The notes beneath the pieces are model-generated. The model was not told the origin of the DNA. It worked only from the letters and a program-made list of their open reading frames with translations, and did not search any database. The position numbers and the translations under genes were made by a program. This document shows positions 35,193 through 43,484 of a stretch of 64,000 bases of DNA, piece after piece. How positions within the stretch are numbered: position 1 is the first letter of the stretch; the number at the start of each line of letters is the position of its first letter. Source of the stretch: Nocardioides kongjuensis (GTDB taxonomy: Bacteria > Actinomycetota > Actinomycetes > Propionibacteriales > Nocardioidaceae); NCBI RefSeq assembly GCF_013409625.1, contig NZ_JACCBF010000001.1, forward strand, positions 2,855,001 through 2,919,000, written 5' to 3'.

Positions 35193-35223
35193 AGCCTCGG
35201 ACACCGACACGGTGTCCGAGGCT
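35193..35223 (+). terminator. Hairpin terminator
   Basis: A perfect 13-bp stem (AGCCTCGGACACC and its complement) with loop GACAC lies 13 bp after the preceding stop codon. There is no long U-run, as is common in GC-rich actinobacteria. Confidence 0.8.
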
Positions 35224-35317
35224 TGACGTTGGCCCCTCCTTGATTGGGAAGGGGTCGCCTTCGTGGCGATGACCTACCTGCCCATCTCGCATGTGTCGGC
35301 GCGTGCACCCGCGAGGG

Positions 35318-35329
35318 TTCCTGCGGACT
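35318..35329. repeat. Third copy of the TTCYTGCGGACT motif
   Basis: TTCCTGCGGACT differs at one base from the 12-bp core found at 34344 and 56369. It may be another arm-type integrase site or chance. Confidence 0.3.
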
Positions 35330-35348
35330 AGTTACGAACCGCCGGCCG

Positions 35349-36128
35349 TCAGCTATCGGCGTCCACGTCGAGGATCGCGTTTGCGACCTCGGACGGGACG
35401 AGCGTCGACCAGATGATCTCGCCCGAGCCAGGGTTCATCTCGGCCAGGGGCGACGGTTCGGGCTGCCAGTCCTCGGGCGCGACACCCGGGACGCAGTCGA
35501 GGAGTAGCGCGAACATCTGCGGGTCCGGCACTCCCTCGGCAATGATCGCTAGGTAGGCCTCGTGCCCGTTCTCTGCCCGGACGAGCGCCTTGATCCGATG
35601 GTTCCGGAACTCGGCGACGGCGAGCTGCCCGTTCTTCAGCGACATCGCGACGAGCCGGATCACCATTCGCTTCATCTCGCGCCGCCACGCGACGGCCTGT
35701 TCTGCAGCGAGGCGCTTCCAGTCCCACTCGGCCGGGAGCAGGTGATCCGAGGAGACGGTCTTCCCCGTCGTGCACTCTCGCTGCAGCGTGGCGTAGAAGT
35801 CGCGCTGGGCGCTGTCGGCTTGACGCCGCCCAGCGGCCCCGATCCACCATGCGCCTCGGCTCGGGCGCACCCAGTCCGGGAGATTGGTGCCGTGAAGCTC
35901 GGTCACGGCAGCGCGATGGTCGCTGGTCTTGACCTTGAACCAGACGCGATCGGTGAGGGCGACGACGCGCTCGGCGCCGCCTGCGTCCCGCTGTTCAGGG
36001 ACGGCCTGGGCGCTCGCGATGACCGGCTGATCGATCTCTTCCAGGCGAACCCCGAGGTCTGGCGTTTCAACACCGAGGTCACCGAGGCAGCGTTTCGTTG
36101 GGCGCACGCCGATCGGTTCCGAGACCAT
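35349..36128 (-). CDS. Hypothetical protein
   Basis: Protein of up to 259 residues. From about residue 60 it reads as a normal globular protein: WFKVKTSDHRAAVTELHG, then EWDWKRLAAEQAVAWRREMKRMVIRLVAMSLKNG and a C-terminal acidic part. The first 55 residues lack structure and no ribosome site precedes the ATG at 36128, so the true start may be internal. I do not recognise a family. The Trp-Phe-Lys-x-Lys opening hints at a protein that binds nucleic acid, but this is weak. Confidence 0.6.
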   Translation of the reverse strand: MVSEPIGVRPTKRCLGDLGVETPDLGVRLEEIDQPVIASAQAVPEQRDAGGAERVVALTDRVWFKVKTSDHRAAVTELHGTNLPDWVRPSRGAWWIGAAGRRQADSAQRDFYATLQRECTTGKTVSSDHLLPAEWDWKRLAAEQAVAWRREMKRMVIRLVAMSLKNGQLAVAEFRNHRIKALVRAENGHEAYLAIIAEGVPDPQMFALLLDCVPGVAPEDWQPEPSPLAEMNPGSGEIIWSTLVPSEVANAILDVDADS

Positions 36129-36180
36129 TTGGCGAATCTAGCGGCCAGGTCCGACGCTCCAGCGGACGGCGATGCGTCGG

Positions 36181-36441
36181 CTATCTCGGTAGGCCGCCGA
36201 GGTCGTCGAGCTCGTCGGCGCTGAGTCCGGTCATCAGCGATACAGCAGCGGCGTCAGTGCCGTTGAGCTGGCCGAGTGCAGCCTTGATCCCGGCGTTGAT
36301 CTCGTCGCGGTGGGCATCGATGTACTCGCGCACGGCAGCGTCAACGATGTCCTTCTTCGAACGGGACATGAAGTGCGCTGCGTGCGACACGAGCTCGTCA
36401 GTGGCGGCGTCGACCTTGATCGGCGCAGTAGCGGTAGCCAT
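36181..36441 (-). CDS. Ribbon-helix-helix-like antitoxin candidate
   Basis: Protein of 86 residues. The N-terminal strand and two helices (APIKVDAATDELVSHAAHFMSRSKKDIVDAAVREYIDAH) have the shape of a MetJ/Arc-type DNA-binding antitoxin, and the C-terminus is an acidic tail (LSADELDDLGG) of the type that covers a toxin. The ATG at 36441 follows AAGGAGGG. The palindrome GGTAC-N4-GTACC at 36461, 19 bp upstream, is a likely self-regulatory operator. The preceding gene on this strand, the DUF3024 protein, is the only possible partner. Confidence 0.7.
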   Translation of the reverse strand: MATATAPIKVDAATDELVSHAAHFMSRSKKDIVDAAVREYIDAHRDEINAGIKAALGQLNGTDAAAVSLMTGLSADELDDLGGLPR

Positions 36442-36460
36442 AGCGCTGCCCTCCTTCTCA

Positions 36461-36474
36461 GGTACCAAAGTACC
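36461..36474. promoter_or_regulatory. GGTAC-N4-GTACC palindrome
   Basis: A perfect 5-bp inverted repeat with a 4-bp centre lies just upstream of the ribosome site of the antitoxin-like gene at 36441. It is probably its operator. Confidence 0.5.
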
Positions 36475-36550
36475 AGAGCCTACCGCACCGGGCAATACTG
36501 AGCCTAACTGCGGAGGCTGGCGGATAGCTGGCCTCCCCCGGCACCCCTGG

Positions 36551-36883
36551 CTACCCCCAGAAGATCGGGTCGCCGCTGGTTCCGATGTGCTCGAGAAGCG
36601 CCTGGACATTCTTGGTCGGGCGCTTGCGCTTGTACTCGTGGAACTTCAGGTTGCGGTCGCGCCAGTAGATCGCCCACAAGCCGGTCAACTTCGTGTAGCG
36701 CAGTCGCGCGATCGGGAACCTGGTGTGTTCGCCGACGCCGTCCCACGGCGGCCGCACCTCGACGATGTCGACGTGTCCGTCAGAGACGTCGGCCTCGACC
36801 TTCAGCTCATCCCACAGGTGCTCGGGCACCCGCTCACGTGCCCACAGCCGGATGCGGTGCAGATCAGTCTCGGGAAGTGCCAT
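36551..36883 (-). CDS. DUF3024 family protein
   Basis: Protein of 110 residues. The ending IARLRYTKLTGLWAIYWRDRNLKFHEYKRKRPTKNVQALLEHIGTSGDPIFWG is the DUF3024 pattern, with the conserved WRDRNLKFH and terminal FWG. The function of the family is not known. It diverges from hsdR (36919) across only 35 bp and lies 109 bp before the antitoxin-like gene on its own strand. In this position it may be a small accessory of restriction or half of a toxin-antitoxin pair. Confidence 0.78.
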   Translation of the reverse strand: MALPETDLHRIRLWARERVPEHLWDELKVEADVSDGHVDIVEVRPPWDGVGEHTRFPIARLRYTKLTGLWAIYWRDRNLKFHEYKRKRPTKNVQALLEHIGTSGDPIFWG

Positions 36884-36918
36884 GACACCAGTCCATAGCG
36901 CATAACCTACGAGGCATC

Positions 36919-39675
36919 ATGAGCCCGGGGGATGACGCCAACCGACTTGCCGCGGAGGCGCGCGCCCGCGTACTGATCGACCGCCAGCTCACCGACGCCG
37001 GCTGGTCTGTGCAGGACAGCCGGTCACTGAACCTCTTCGCCGCCCAGGGCGTCGCGCGCCGCGAAGCCACGATGGCGACCGGGCACGGTCGAGCCGACTA
37101 CCTGCTCTACGTCGACCAGCAGGTCGTCGGCGTGATCGAGGCGAAGCCCGAGGGCACCCCCCTGTCTGGGGTCGAGTGGCAGTCCGCGATGTACGCCGAC
37201 GGCCTCCCTCCCGACGTGAGACTGGCAGCGCTGGCCAAGGACGGACGGCTCCCGTTCGTGTTCGAAGCCAGTGGCACCGAGACCCACTTCACCAATGGGT
37301 TCGACCCGGGGCCGCGTGCCCGCCGGATCTTCAACTTCCCCAAGGCGGCCACCCTCGCCAAGACCCTGCGCCGCAAGGACGAGGAGCACCCCACCTGGCG
37401 GGGCAAGGTCACCGCGTTGCCACCGCTGGACACCACTCCCCTACGGCCGGCGCAGATCGAAGCGATCAACGGCGTCGAGCAGAGCCTGCGCGAGCAGCGC
37501 TACGACCGGAGCCTGGTGCAGATGGCGACCGGCGCCGGCAAGACCTACACCGCAGTCACCCTGTCCTACCGGCTGCTGAAGTTCGGCGGGTTCGACCGGA
37601 TCCTCTTCCTCGTCGACCGCAACAACTTGGCCAAGCAGACGATGGCGGAGTTCGAGAACTACCGCACTCCAGACGACGGCCGCCGCTTCACCGAGCTCTA
37701 CAACGTGAATCGGCTCAACCGCGGCCCGATGCCGGAGTCGACCGCCCTCGCGATCTCCACCATCCAGCGCGTCTTCAAGGCACTGCGCAACGAGGAGGTC
37801 GGCGAGAGCGACGACCCCGCGCTGGACGGCTGGGTGCCCGACACCCCGGTGACCGTCGCCTACAACTCCGACATCCCACCGGAGACGTTCGACCTGATCG
37901 TCGTCGACGAGGCCCATCGTTCGATCTACGGCCAGTGGCGCGGTGTCCTCGAGTACTTCGACGCCCACGTCGTCGGCCTCACCGCGACCCCCGGCAAACA
38001 GACTTTCGGGTTCTTCAAGCAGAACCTCGTCTCCGAGTACACCTATCCCCAGTCGGTGGCCGACAACGTCAACGTCGACTTCGACATCTACCGGATCAAG
38101 ACCCAGATCAGCGACCAGGGCTCGACGATCGAGGCCGGCACAGTCGTCCCGAAGGTCGACCGGCGCACCCGCGCCCAGCGCTATGTGGCTCTGGACGAGG
38201 ACCTCGAGTACACCAGCGGCCAGCTCGACCGCGCGGTGACCGCGACCGACCAGATCCGCACCGTGTTCGAGACCTTCCGCGACAAGCTCTTCACCGAGAT
38301 CTTCCCTGGACGATCGACCGTGCCGAAGACCCTCATCTTCGCCAAGGACGACGCCCACGCCGAGGAGATCGTCATCCAGGTGCGCGAAGTCTTCGGCAAG
38401 GGCAACGACTTCGCCGCCAAGATCACGTACACCGCCCGCAACGCCGACCAGCAGCTCGCCGCGTTCCGCACCAGCCCGGCTCTCCGGATCGCGGTCACCG
38501 TCGACATGATCGCCACCGGAACTGACGTGAAGCCGCTGGAGTGCGTGTTCTTCGTGCGCGACGTGCGCTCGCCGCAGTACTTCGAGCAGATGAAGGGTCG
38601 CGGCGCCCGCACCATCCCGGCGGCCGACTTCCAGGCAGTCACCCCCGACGCCAAGCAGAAGACCCGCTTCGTGCTCATCGACGCCATCGGGGTCACCGAG
38701 CACGACTTCGTCGAGCCGCCGCTCAACCGCGAGAAGTCGGTCAGCCTCCAGAAGCTGCTGCAGAAGGCCGCCAACCTGACCATCACCGAAGACGAGACGG
38801 CGACCCTCGCATCACGGCTTGCCGCCCTCGAACACCAGTTGACCCCCGAGGAGCGCACCGAGCTCGACTCCGTCGCCGGCGGGTCTGTGCGGAACGTGGT
38901 CCGCCATCTCGTCGACGCCGTCGACCCCGACCGTCAAGCCGAAGCCATCGAGGGTGCCGAGGACCCGGACTCCGCTCGTCAGCAGCTGATCATCGACGCC
39001 GTGAAGCCACTCGCATCGAACCCCGATCTGCGCGCCCGCATCCTCGAGCTCCGCCGCGTCCACGACCGGGTGGTCGATGAGGTCTCCGCAGACGTCCTGC
39101 TCGACGCGTACGGCGTGGTCGACACCAGCAAGGCAACGTCCGTCGTCGAGTCCTGGCGCGAATACCTCAACAAGCATCGAGCTGAGATCACCGCGATCCA
39201 GCTCCTCACCGAAGCCAAGGAGCGCCGGATCTCGTTCAGCGATATTAAAGAGCTGGCGGACCGCATCGCCCGACCTCCCTACAACTGGACGCCCGACATC
39301 ATCTGGAACGCGTACGTCGCCTTGGACCCACAGTTCGCCACCAAGTCCGACCACCGCACGTTGACCGACCTCGTCTCGCTGGTCCGCTTCACCGTCGGGG
39401 TCGACGACAAGCTCGTCCCCTACGTCGAACGAGTGCAGGAAAGGTACGCCGCCTGGCTGGCCCAGCAGGAGCAGGCAGGCGTGACGTTCACGGACTCAGA
39501 GCGCTGGTGGCTCGACAACATGGTCAAGGTGATCGCGAACTCTGCCGGCATCCGTACGGAGGACCTCGACGACGCCCCCTTCATCGAGCGCGGTGGCACC
39601 GACGGCGCCCTGCGCGACCTCGGCGACCGCGCGGCGGAGCTCATCGACGAACTGAATTCGGAGCTCACCGCGTGA
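36919..39675 (+). CDS. hsdR: Type I restriction endonuclease subunit R
   Basis: Protein of 918 residues. The N-terminal PD-(D/E)xK nuclease is seen as GRADYLLYVDQQVVGVIEAKPEG (about 56-78). The SF2 motor follows: Walker A ATGAGKT near 203, DEAH near 328, TATPGK near 355, and motif VI-type text in RDVRSPQYFEQMKGRGART. A C-terminal helical domain joins the methylase core. It cuts DNA after ATP-driven translocation when the target is unmodified. It starts the operon, with GAGG before the ATG; the hsdS start overlaps its stop. Confidence 0.96.
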   Translation: MSPGDDANRLAAEARARVLIDRQLTDAGWSVQDSRSLNLFAAQGVARREATMATGHGRADYLLYVDQQVVGVIEAKPEGTPLSGVEWQSAMYADGLPPDVRLAALAKDGRLPFVFEASGTETHFTNGFDPGPRARRIFNFPKAATLAKTLRRKDEEHPTWRGKVTALPPLDTTPLRPAQIEAINGVEQSLREQRYDRSLVQMATGAGKTYTAVTLSYRLLKFGGFDRILFLVDRNNLAKQTMAEFENYRTPDDGRRFTELYNVNRLNRGPMPESTALAISTIQRVFKALRNEEVGESDDPALDGWVPDTPVTVAYNSDIPPETFDLIVVDEAHRSIYGQWRGVLEYFDAHVVGLTATPGKQTFGFFKQNLVSEYTYPQSVADNVNVDFDIYRIKTQISDQGSTIEAGTVVPKVDRRTRAQRYVALDEDLEYTSGQLDRAVTATDQIRTVFETFRDKLFTEIFPGRSTVPKTLIFAKDDAHAEEIVIQVREVFGKGNDFAAKITYTARNADQQLAAFRTSPALRIAVTVDMIATGTDVKPLECVFFVRDVRSPQYFEQMKGRGARTIPAADFQAVTPDAKQKTRFVLIDAIGVTEHDFVEPPLNREKSVSLQKLLQKAANLTITEDETATLASRLAALEHQLTPEERTELDSVAGGSVRNVVRHLVDAVDPDRQAEAIEGAEDPDSARQQLIIDAVKPLASNPDLRARILELRRVHDRVVDEVSADVLLDAYGVVDTSKATSVVESWREYLNKHRAEITAIQLLTEAKERRISFSDIKELADRIARPPYNWTPDIIWNAYVALDPQFATKSDHRTLTDLVSLVRFTVGVDDKLVPYVERVQERYAAWLAQQEQAGVTFTDSERWWLDNMVKVIANSAGIRTEDLDDAPFIERGGTDGALRDLGDRAAELIDELNSELTA

Positions 39676-40931
39676 GCACGCCGTCTGCAGCGCTTCGCGA
39701 CTTGATCACGGAACCCCTTGCGAACGGGAGATCCGTGAAGGACCAACCCGGCGGATTTCCCGTCCTGCGACTCACTTCTCTGCGCAACGGCACCATCGAT
39801 TTGCAGCAGCGCAAGGAAGGCGCTTGGAGTCGTGCAGATGCCGAGCGGTTTCTCGTCAGAGCAGGTGACTTCCTCGTTTCCCGAGGAAATGGCAGCCTCG
39901 ACTTGGTAGGGCGCGGCGGGCTAGTGGCTGTCGATCCCGACGAGGTGGCGTTCCCGGACACCATGATCCGAGTTAGACCGGACACCACGAGGGTCGAGCC
40001 CAGATTCCTCGCCCTCGTTTGGTCGTCTCCCAGCATTCGCCGGCAGATCGAGTCGTCTGCTCGAACTACCGCCGGCATCTACAAGGTCAACCAGACTGGC
40101 CTGGGCGCCATCGCAGTGCCGCTCCCGCCCCTCCAAGAGCAGCGCCGCATAGTCGACCTCCTGGAAGACCATCTCTCCCGCCTCGACGCCGCCGAGTCAT
40201 ACCTGGATGCAGCGCTCCGGCGCGTCGAGATGCTGAGGTGGGGTTCAGTAGCGGAGGCAGTTACAAGAGCGGGCGGACGAGAAGTTCGGCTCGGCGACAT
40301 TGCGTCAGTTCGCAATGGCATCTTCGTTTCACGCCCGGGCTCGGAGCCCAACGGTGTGCCGATTCTCCGGATCGGAGCGGTTCGATCCCTGTCGCTCGAT
40401 TTGAGCGACCTGCGCTACTCGGAGCGCACCGAGCAAGATCTGCGTGAGGCGGATGGGATAGCACAACCAGGCGACCTGCTGTTCACGCGGTACAACGGAA
40501 ACCATCGATTCGTCGGCGCATGCGCGGCTGTCCCTGACGATGCGCCGGTACTCACATACCCGGACAAGCTGATCCGCGTCCGAGTGACCGACGATGCCGC
40601 ATTGTCGGAGTTCGTAGCGCTGGCGTGCTCGGTTGGAGCCGCCCGGGCAGAGATCCAGGCATCGGTCCGAACGACGGCGGGGCAGGCTGGTATCGCGGGC
40701 CGAGATCTCAAGAACGTGACCGTGACGGTTCCTGATCTCGAAGCACAACGGGCAGCCATCAGGGCGGCCAGCGAGTCCGGGCTCGCGGCAAACCGGCTCT
40801 CGCACGAGTTGGAGATCGCCCAACGACGGACTGCCGCCTTGCGCCGATCCCTACTGGCGGCCGCGTTCTCCGGCCGCCTCACCAGGGCCGAGTCCGATCT
40901 GTCAGCGGCCGAGGAGATGGTCAACACATGA
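39672..40931 (+). CDS. hsdS: Type I restriction-modification specificity subunit S
   Basis: Protein of 419 residues from GTG 39672, which overlaps the hsdR stop (GTGA). Two target-recognition domains are present, each followed by a helical spacer: the first ends in IAVPLPPLQEQRRIVDLLEDHLSRLDAAESYL, the second in NVTVTVPDLEAQRAAIRAASESGLAANRLSHELE. The two halves are clearly unlike, so the DNA site should be bipartite and asymmetric. It ends in an ATGA overlap with the GmrSD-like gene. A longer frame to 39507 would lie inside hsdR. Confidence 0.93.
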   Translation: MSTPSAALRDLITEPLANGRSVKDQPGGFPVLRLTSLRNGTIDLQQRKEGAWSRADAERFLVRAGDFLVSRGNGSLDLVGRGGLVAVDPDEVAFPDTMIRVRPDTTRVEPRFLALVWSSPSIRRQIESSARTTAGIYKVNQTGLGAIAVPLPPLQEQRRIVDLLEDHLSRLDAAESYLDAALRRVEMLRWGSVAEAVTRAGGREVRLGDIASVRNGIFVSRPGSEPNGVPILRIGAVRSLSLDLSDLRYSERTEQDLREADGIAQPGDLLFTRYNGNHRFVGACAAVPDDAPVLTYPDKLIRVRVTDDAALSEFVALACSVGAARAEIQASVRTTAGQAGIAGRDLKNVTVTVPDLEAQRAAIRAASESGLAANRLSHELEIAQRRTAALRRSLLAAAFSGRLTRAESDLSAAEEMVNT

Positions 40932-43195
40932 GAGCCGGAGACGAGCTGCTCGGAGCGGTCTTCAACAAGGACCACCGCTATGTGATCCCGATCTTCCAGC
41001 GCCCGTACGTGTGGGACGAGGAGGAGAACTGGATCCCCCTGTGGGACGACATCCGCAAGGCCGCCGAGTCCGCGGAGACGCAGTCGGAGGGGGGAGACGA
41101 CGAGGACGCTCAGGAGTACTTCCTTGGCGCCCTCGTGACCCAGCATCGCAGCCCGATCCCGCGGCGCACGCCCACTTCCATGGTGATCGACGGACAGCAG
41201 CGGATGACGACTTTCCAGGTATTCCTGGCCGCCGCTCGACGTGTGGCCTTGGAGTTCGGAGCACTGCGTGCCGCCGACAGCTTCGCGGCCCTCGTGCGCA
41301 ACCGGGTGAGCGTCGACAGCGACCATCCAGAGGACCGGCTCAAGGTTGCACCGCTCGCGCATGACTTGCGCGGCTTCGAATGGGCCGTACGCGAGCCTGA
41401 CGATGCGTCTTCACCACCGAACGTTGGCCACAAGCTCGTTCGGGCATCTCTCTGGTTCGAAGACGCCGTCCGCGACTGGGTCAAGGAATCCTCGTCAGCT
41501 AGCGACCGGCTCGACTTCCTCCACTTCGCCGTCGAGAACCGCATCAAGGTGGTCAGCATCTTCCTCGACGCGAAAGACGACCCGCAGATCATCTTCGAAG
41601 CCCTCAACCACCGCGGTGTCCGCCTGGACGCTGCCGACCTTGTCAAGAATCTGCTCTTCCAGATGCTTGACCGCCAAGGCGACCAACACCTTGAGCATGA
41701 GCTGTTGAACGACCACTGGTCCGTGCTCGATAGCGGGCATTGGCGCGAGGAGGTGACCACAGGCCGCATCAAGCGAGTGCGGGTCGACATCCTCCTGGCC
41801 TACTGGCTGAGCGCGCAGCGCGGCGAAGAATCCTCGGTCGAGCACCTCTTCGAGGACTTCAAGCGCTGGTTGCGTGCATCACAGGCGAGAGCCGCCGACG
41901 TCATCCGAGATATCCGCGTCTACGCCGACACGATGGACCGGTTGCAGCGACTTCCAATGAGTTCCCCAGTCGCACAGGCTCTCGACCGGTTGGACGCCAC
42001 GAAGACCACCACGCCGTGGCCTCTGATCCTATTCCTGCATGCCTCTTCCGAGATCCCCGAGGATCAGGCCGTCATCGGCACGCTCGCGATCGACTCGTTC
42101 CTCATGCGCCGTGCGATCTGTCGCATGACCACCAAGGACTACAACCGGTTGTTCGGCACCCTCCTGGGCGCGATCAAGGCTGGCGATGTCACCCGCGCCG
42201 GAGACCTGCTCGTCGCGGGTCTGGCGAGCCAGACAGCCGAGAGCCGGATCTGGCCGGACGACTCAGCGTTCATCAGCGGGCTGATGAACAGCAACCTCTA
42301 CAACGATCTCGTGCGCGCCCGCCTGCGCACGCTACTTGTAGGGCTGGAGAACCACCTGCTCACGAGCCGGGCCGAGCCCACCCTGCCTCACCGAGCAGCC
42401 AGCAAGGGCCTGACAATCGAACACGTCATGCCGGTGAAATGGGAAGAGAACTGGTCGCTGCCGAAGGGCGTTCCAGGATCGGTGATCGAGAGGCGCAACA
42501 ACTCGATCCACCGTCTCGGCAACCTGACCCTGGCCACGCAGAGCCTGAACTCAACTCTGAGCAACCAGGCCTGGAGCAAGAAGCGGCACACACTCCAGAC
42601 CCATAGCCTCGCCCGGCTGACGACCGGGTCGATCCTGACCTTCCCCGACGGTGTCGACAACTTCACCCAGGACGAATGGGTCTCAGCTTGGGACGAGGAC
42701 CGGATCGGTCTCCGGGAGCTGGCATTGATCAGGTACGCACTCATGGCTTGGCCTCGGCCGGCTGACCAAGACGCCGACATGCTCGACCTGGAGGCCTTCC
42801 AGGTCGCAGAAGCCAGCAAGGTCGCGGAAGTCAGTCGGGTTGCGGAAGCCACCCGGGTTGCGGGGACACGTACACGAACGGACAACCCCGTGCACGGCGA
42901 TCTACTGCCGCTCATCGTGCGCGGGCTGGTGGTACCCGGGGACCGGCTGCGGCATCAGAAGGTGCGATCCGGCACCGAGTTCCATGCCACCGTGACGGGC
43001 TCAGGCGGCCTGGACACGTCGGCGGGCCACTTCCGTGCCCCGTCACCTGCCTTGTCGAAACTCGTCGGCAGCTCGCGCAACGGCTGGACTGACTGGACGC
43101 ATGTCCCGACGGGGAAGACGCTCGCCGAGCTTCGAGAGATGCTCCGCGATTCTCTGAGGGACGGAGCAGAGAACGATGGAGAAGATGATGGATGA
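40928..43195 (+). CDS. GmrSD-like endonuclease (DUF262-DUF1524) with C-terminal RAMA-like domain
   Basis: Protein of 755 residues. DUF262: FQRPYVWDEEENWIPLWDDI near residue 22 and VIDGQQRMTTFQVFL near 84, the NTPase-like ParB/Srx motif of GmrS. DUF1524: IEHVMPVKWEENW near 500 with NSIHRLGNLTLATQSLNSTLSNQAWSKKR, the His-Asn-His nuclease of GmrD. After a short tandem repeat (626-643), the last 100 residues (VRSGTEFHATVTGSGG, SPSALSK-like text, WTHVPTGKTLAELRE) resemble the RAMA domain of restriction proteins. GmrSD enzymes cut modified phage DNA. It sits inside a type I operon, overlapping hsdS by 4 bp, so both systems are made together. Confidence 0.85.
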   Translation: MRAGDELLGAVFNKDHRYVIPIFQRPYVWDEEENWIPLWDDIRKAAESAETQSEGGDDEDAQEYFLGALVTQHRSPIPRRTPTSMVIDGQQRMTTFQVFLAAARRVALEFGALRAADSFAALVRNRVSVDSDHPEDRLKVAPLAHDLRGFEWAVREPDDASSPPNVGHKLVRASLWFEDAVRDWVKESSSASDRLDFLHFAVENRIKVVSIFLDAKDDPQIIFEALNHRGVRLDAADLVKNLLFQMLDRQGDQHLEHELLNDHWSVLDSGHWREEVTTGRIKRVRVDILLAYWLSAQRGEESSVEHLFEDFKRWLRASQARAADVIRDIRVYADTMDRLQRLPMSSPVAQALDRLDATKTTTPWPLILFLHASSEIPEDQAVIGTLAIDSFLMRRAICRMTTKDYNRLFGTLLGAIKAGDVTRAGDLLVAGLASQTAESRIWPDDSAFISGLMNSNLYNDLVRARLRTLLVGLENHLLTSRAEPTLPHRAASKGLTIEHVMPVKWEENWSLPKGVPGSVIERRNNSIHRLGNLTLATQSLNSTLSNQAWSKKRHTLQTHSLARLTTGSILTFPDGVDNFTQDEWVSAWDEDRIGLRELALIRYALMAWPRPADQDADMLDLEAFQVAEASKVAEVSRVAEATRVAGTRTRTDNPVHGDLLPLIVRGLVVPGDRLRHQKVRSGTEFHATVTGSGGLDTSAGHFRAPSPALSKLVGSSRNGWTDWTHVPTGKTLAELREMLRDSLRDGAENDGEDDG
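42803..42856 (+). repeat. Three tandem 18-bp units inside the GmrSD-like gene
   Basis: Units begin at 42803, 42821 and 42839 and encode VAEASK, VAEVSR and VAEATR, a small helical linker between the HNH and RAMA-like domains. Copy number could vary between strains. Confidence 0.75.
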
Positions 43196-43484
43196 CACGA
43201 CGTTCGTCATGGACGGATACACGATCGACTTGGATCAGCTCTATCGAGCGATGCATTCGCAATCTGTGCTGGAGGGTGGCATCCGTGTCTTCCACGGCAA
43301 CAGCAACGATGTGCGCGCAGTTAAGCGGCTTCTCCACGACCTCTTCGATGTCCCGGTCCGCGACAGGGTGCATCCCATGAACAACCGCATCCGCAAGGAG
43401 GCTGAGATCCGGATGGCAGCTTTGGGCTGGGCGACAAAGGACCCCGGCCGATCTGCCCGCTACGAGCTCCACCGAAAGCTGTGA
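43176..43484 (+). CDS. Small uncharacterised protein inside the restriction operon
   Basis: Protein of 102 residues, or 99 if it starts at the second ATG (43185). It overlaps the GmrSD-like gene by 20 bp and its stop overlaps the hsdM start (GTGA), so it is fully embedded in the operon. It contains YTIDLDQLYRAMHSQSVLEGGIRVFHGNSNDVRAVKRLLHDLFDVP and a basic C-terminus. No family is recognised. Tight coupling suggests a regulator or an adaptor between GmrSD-like protein and HsdM. Confidence 0.78.
   Translation: MEKMMDDTTFVMDGYTIDLDQLYRAMHSQSVLEGGIRVFHGNSNDVRAVKRLLHDLFDVPVRDRVHPMNNRIRKEAEIRMAALGWATKDPGRSARYELHRKL

Noticed and set aside
37441..38703. 420-codon frame on the minus strand
   Set aside because: It is antisense to hsdR and of low-complexity composition.
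42803..42856. Repeat array of CRISPR type
   Set aside because: The units are head-to-tail 18-mers without spacers and lie in frame in a coding region.
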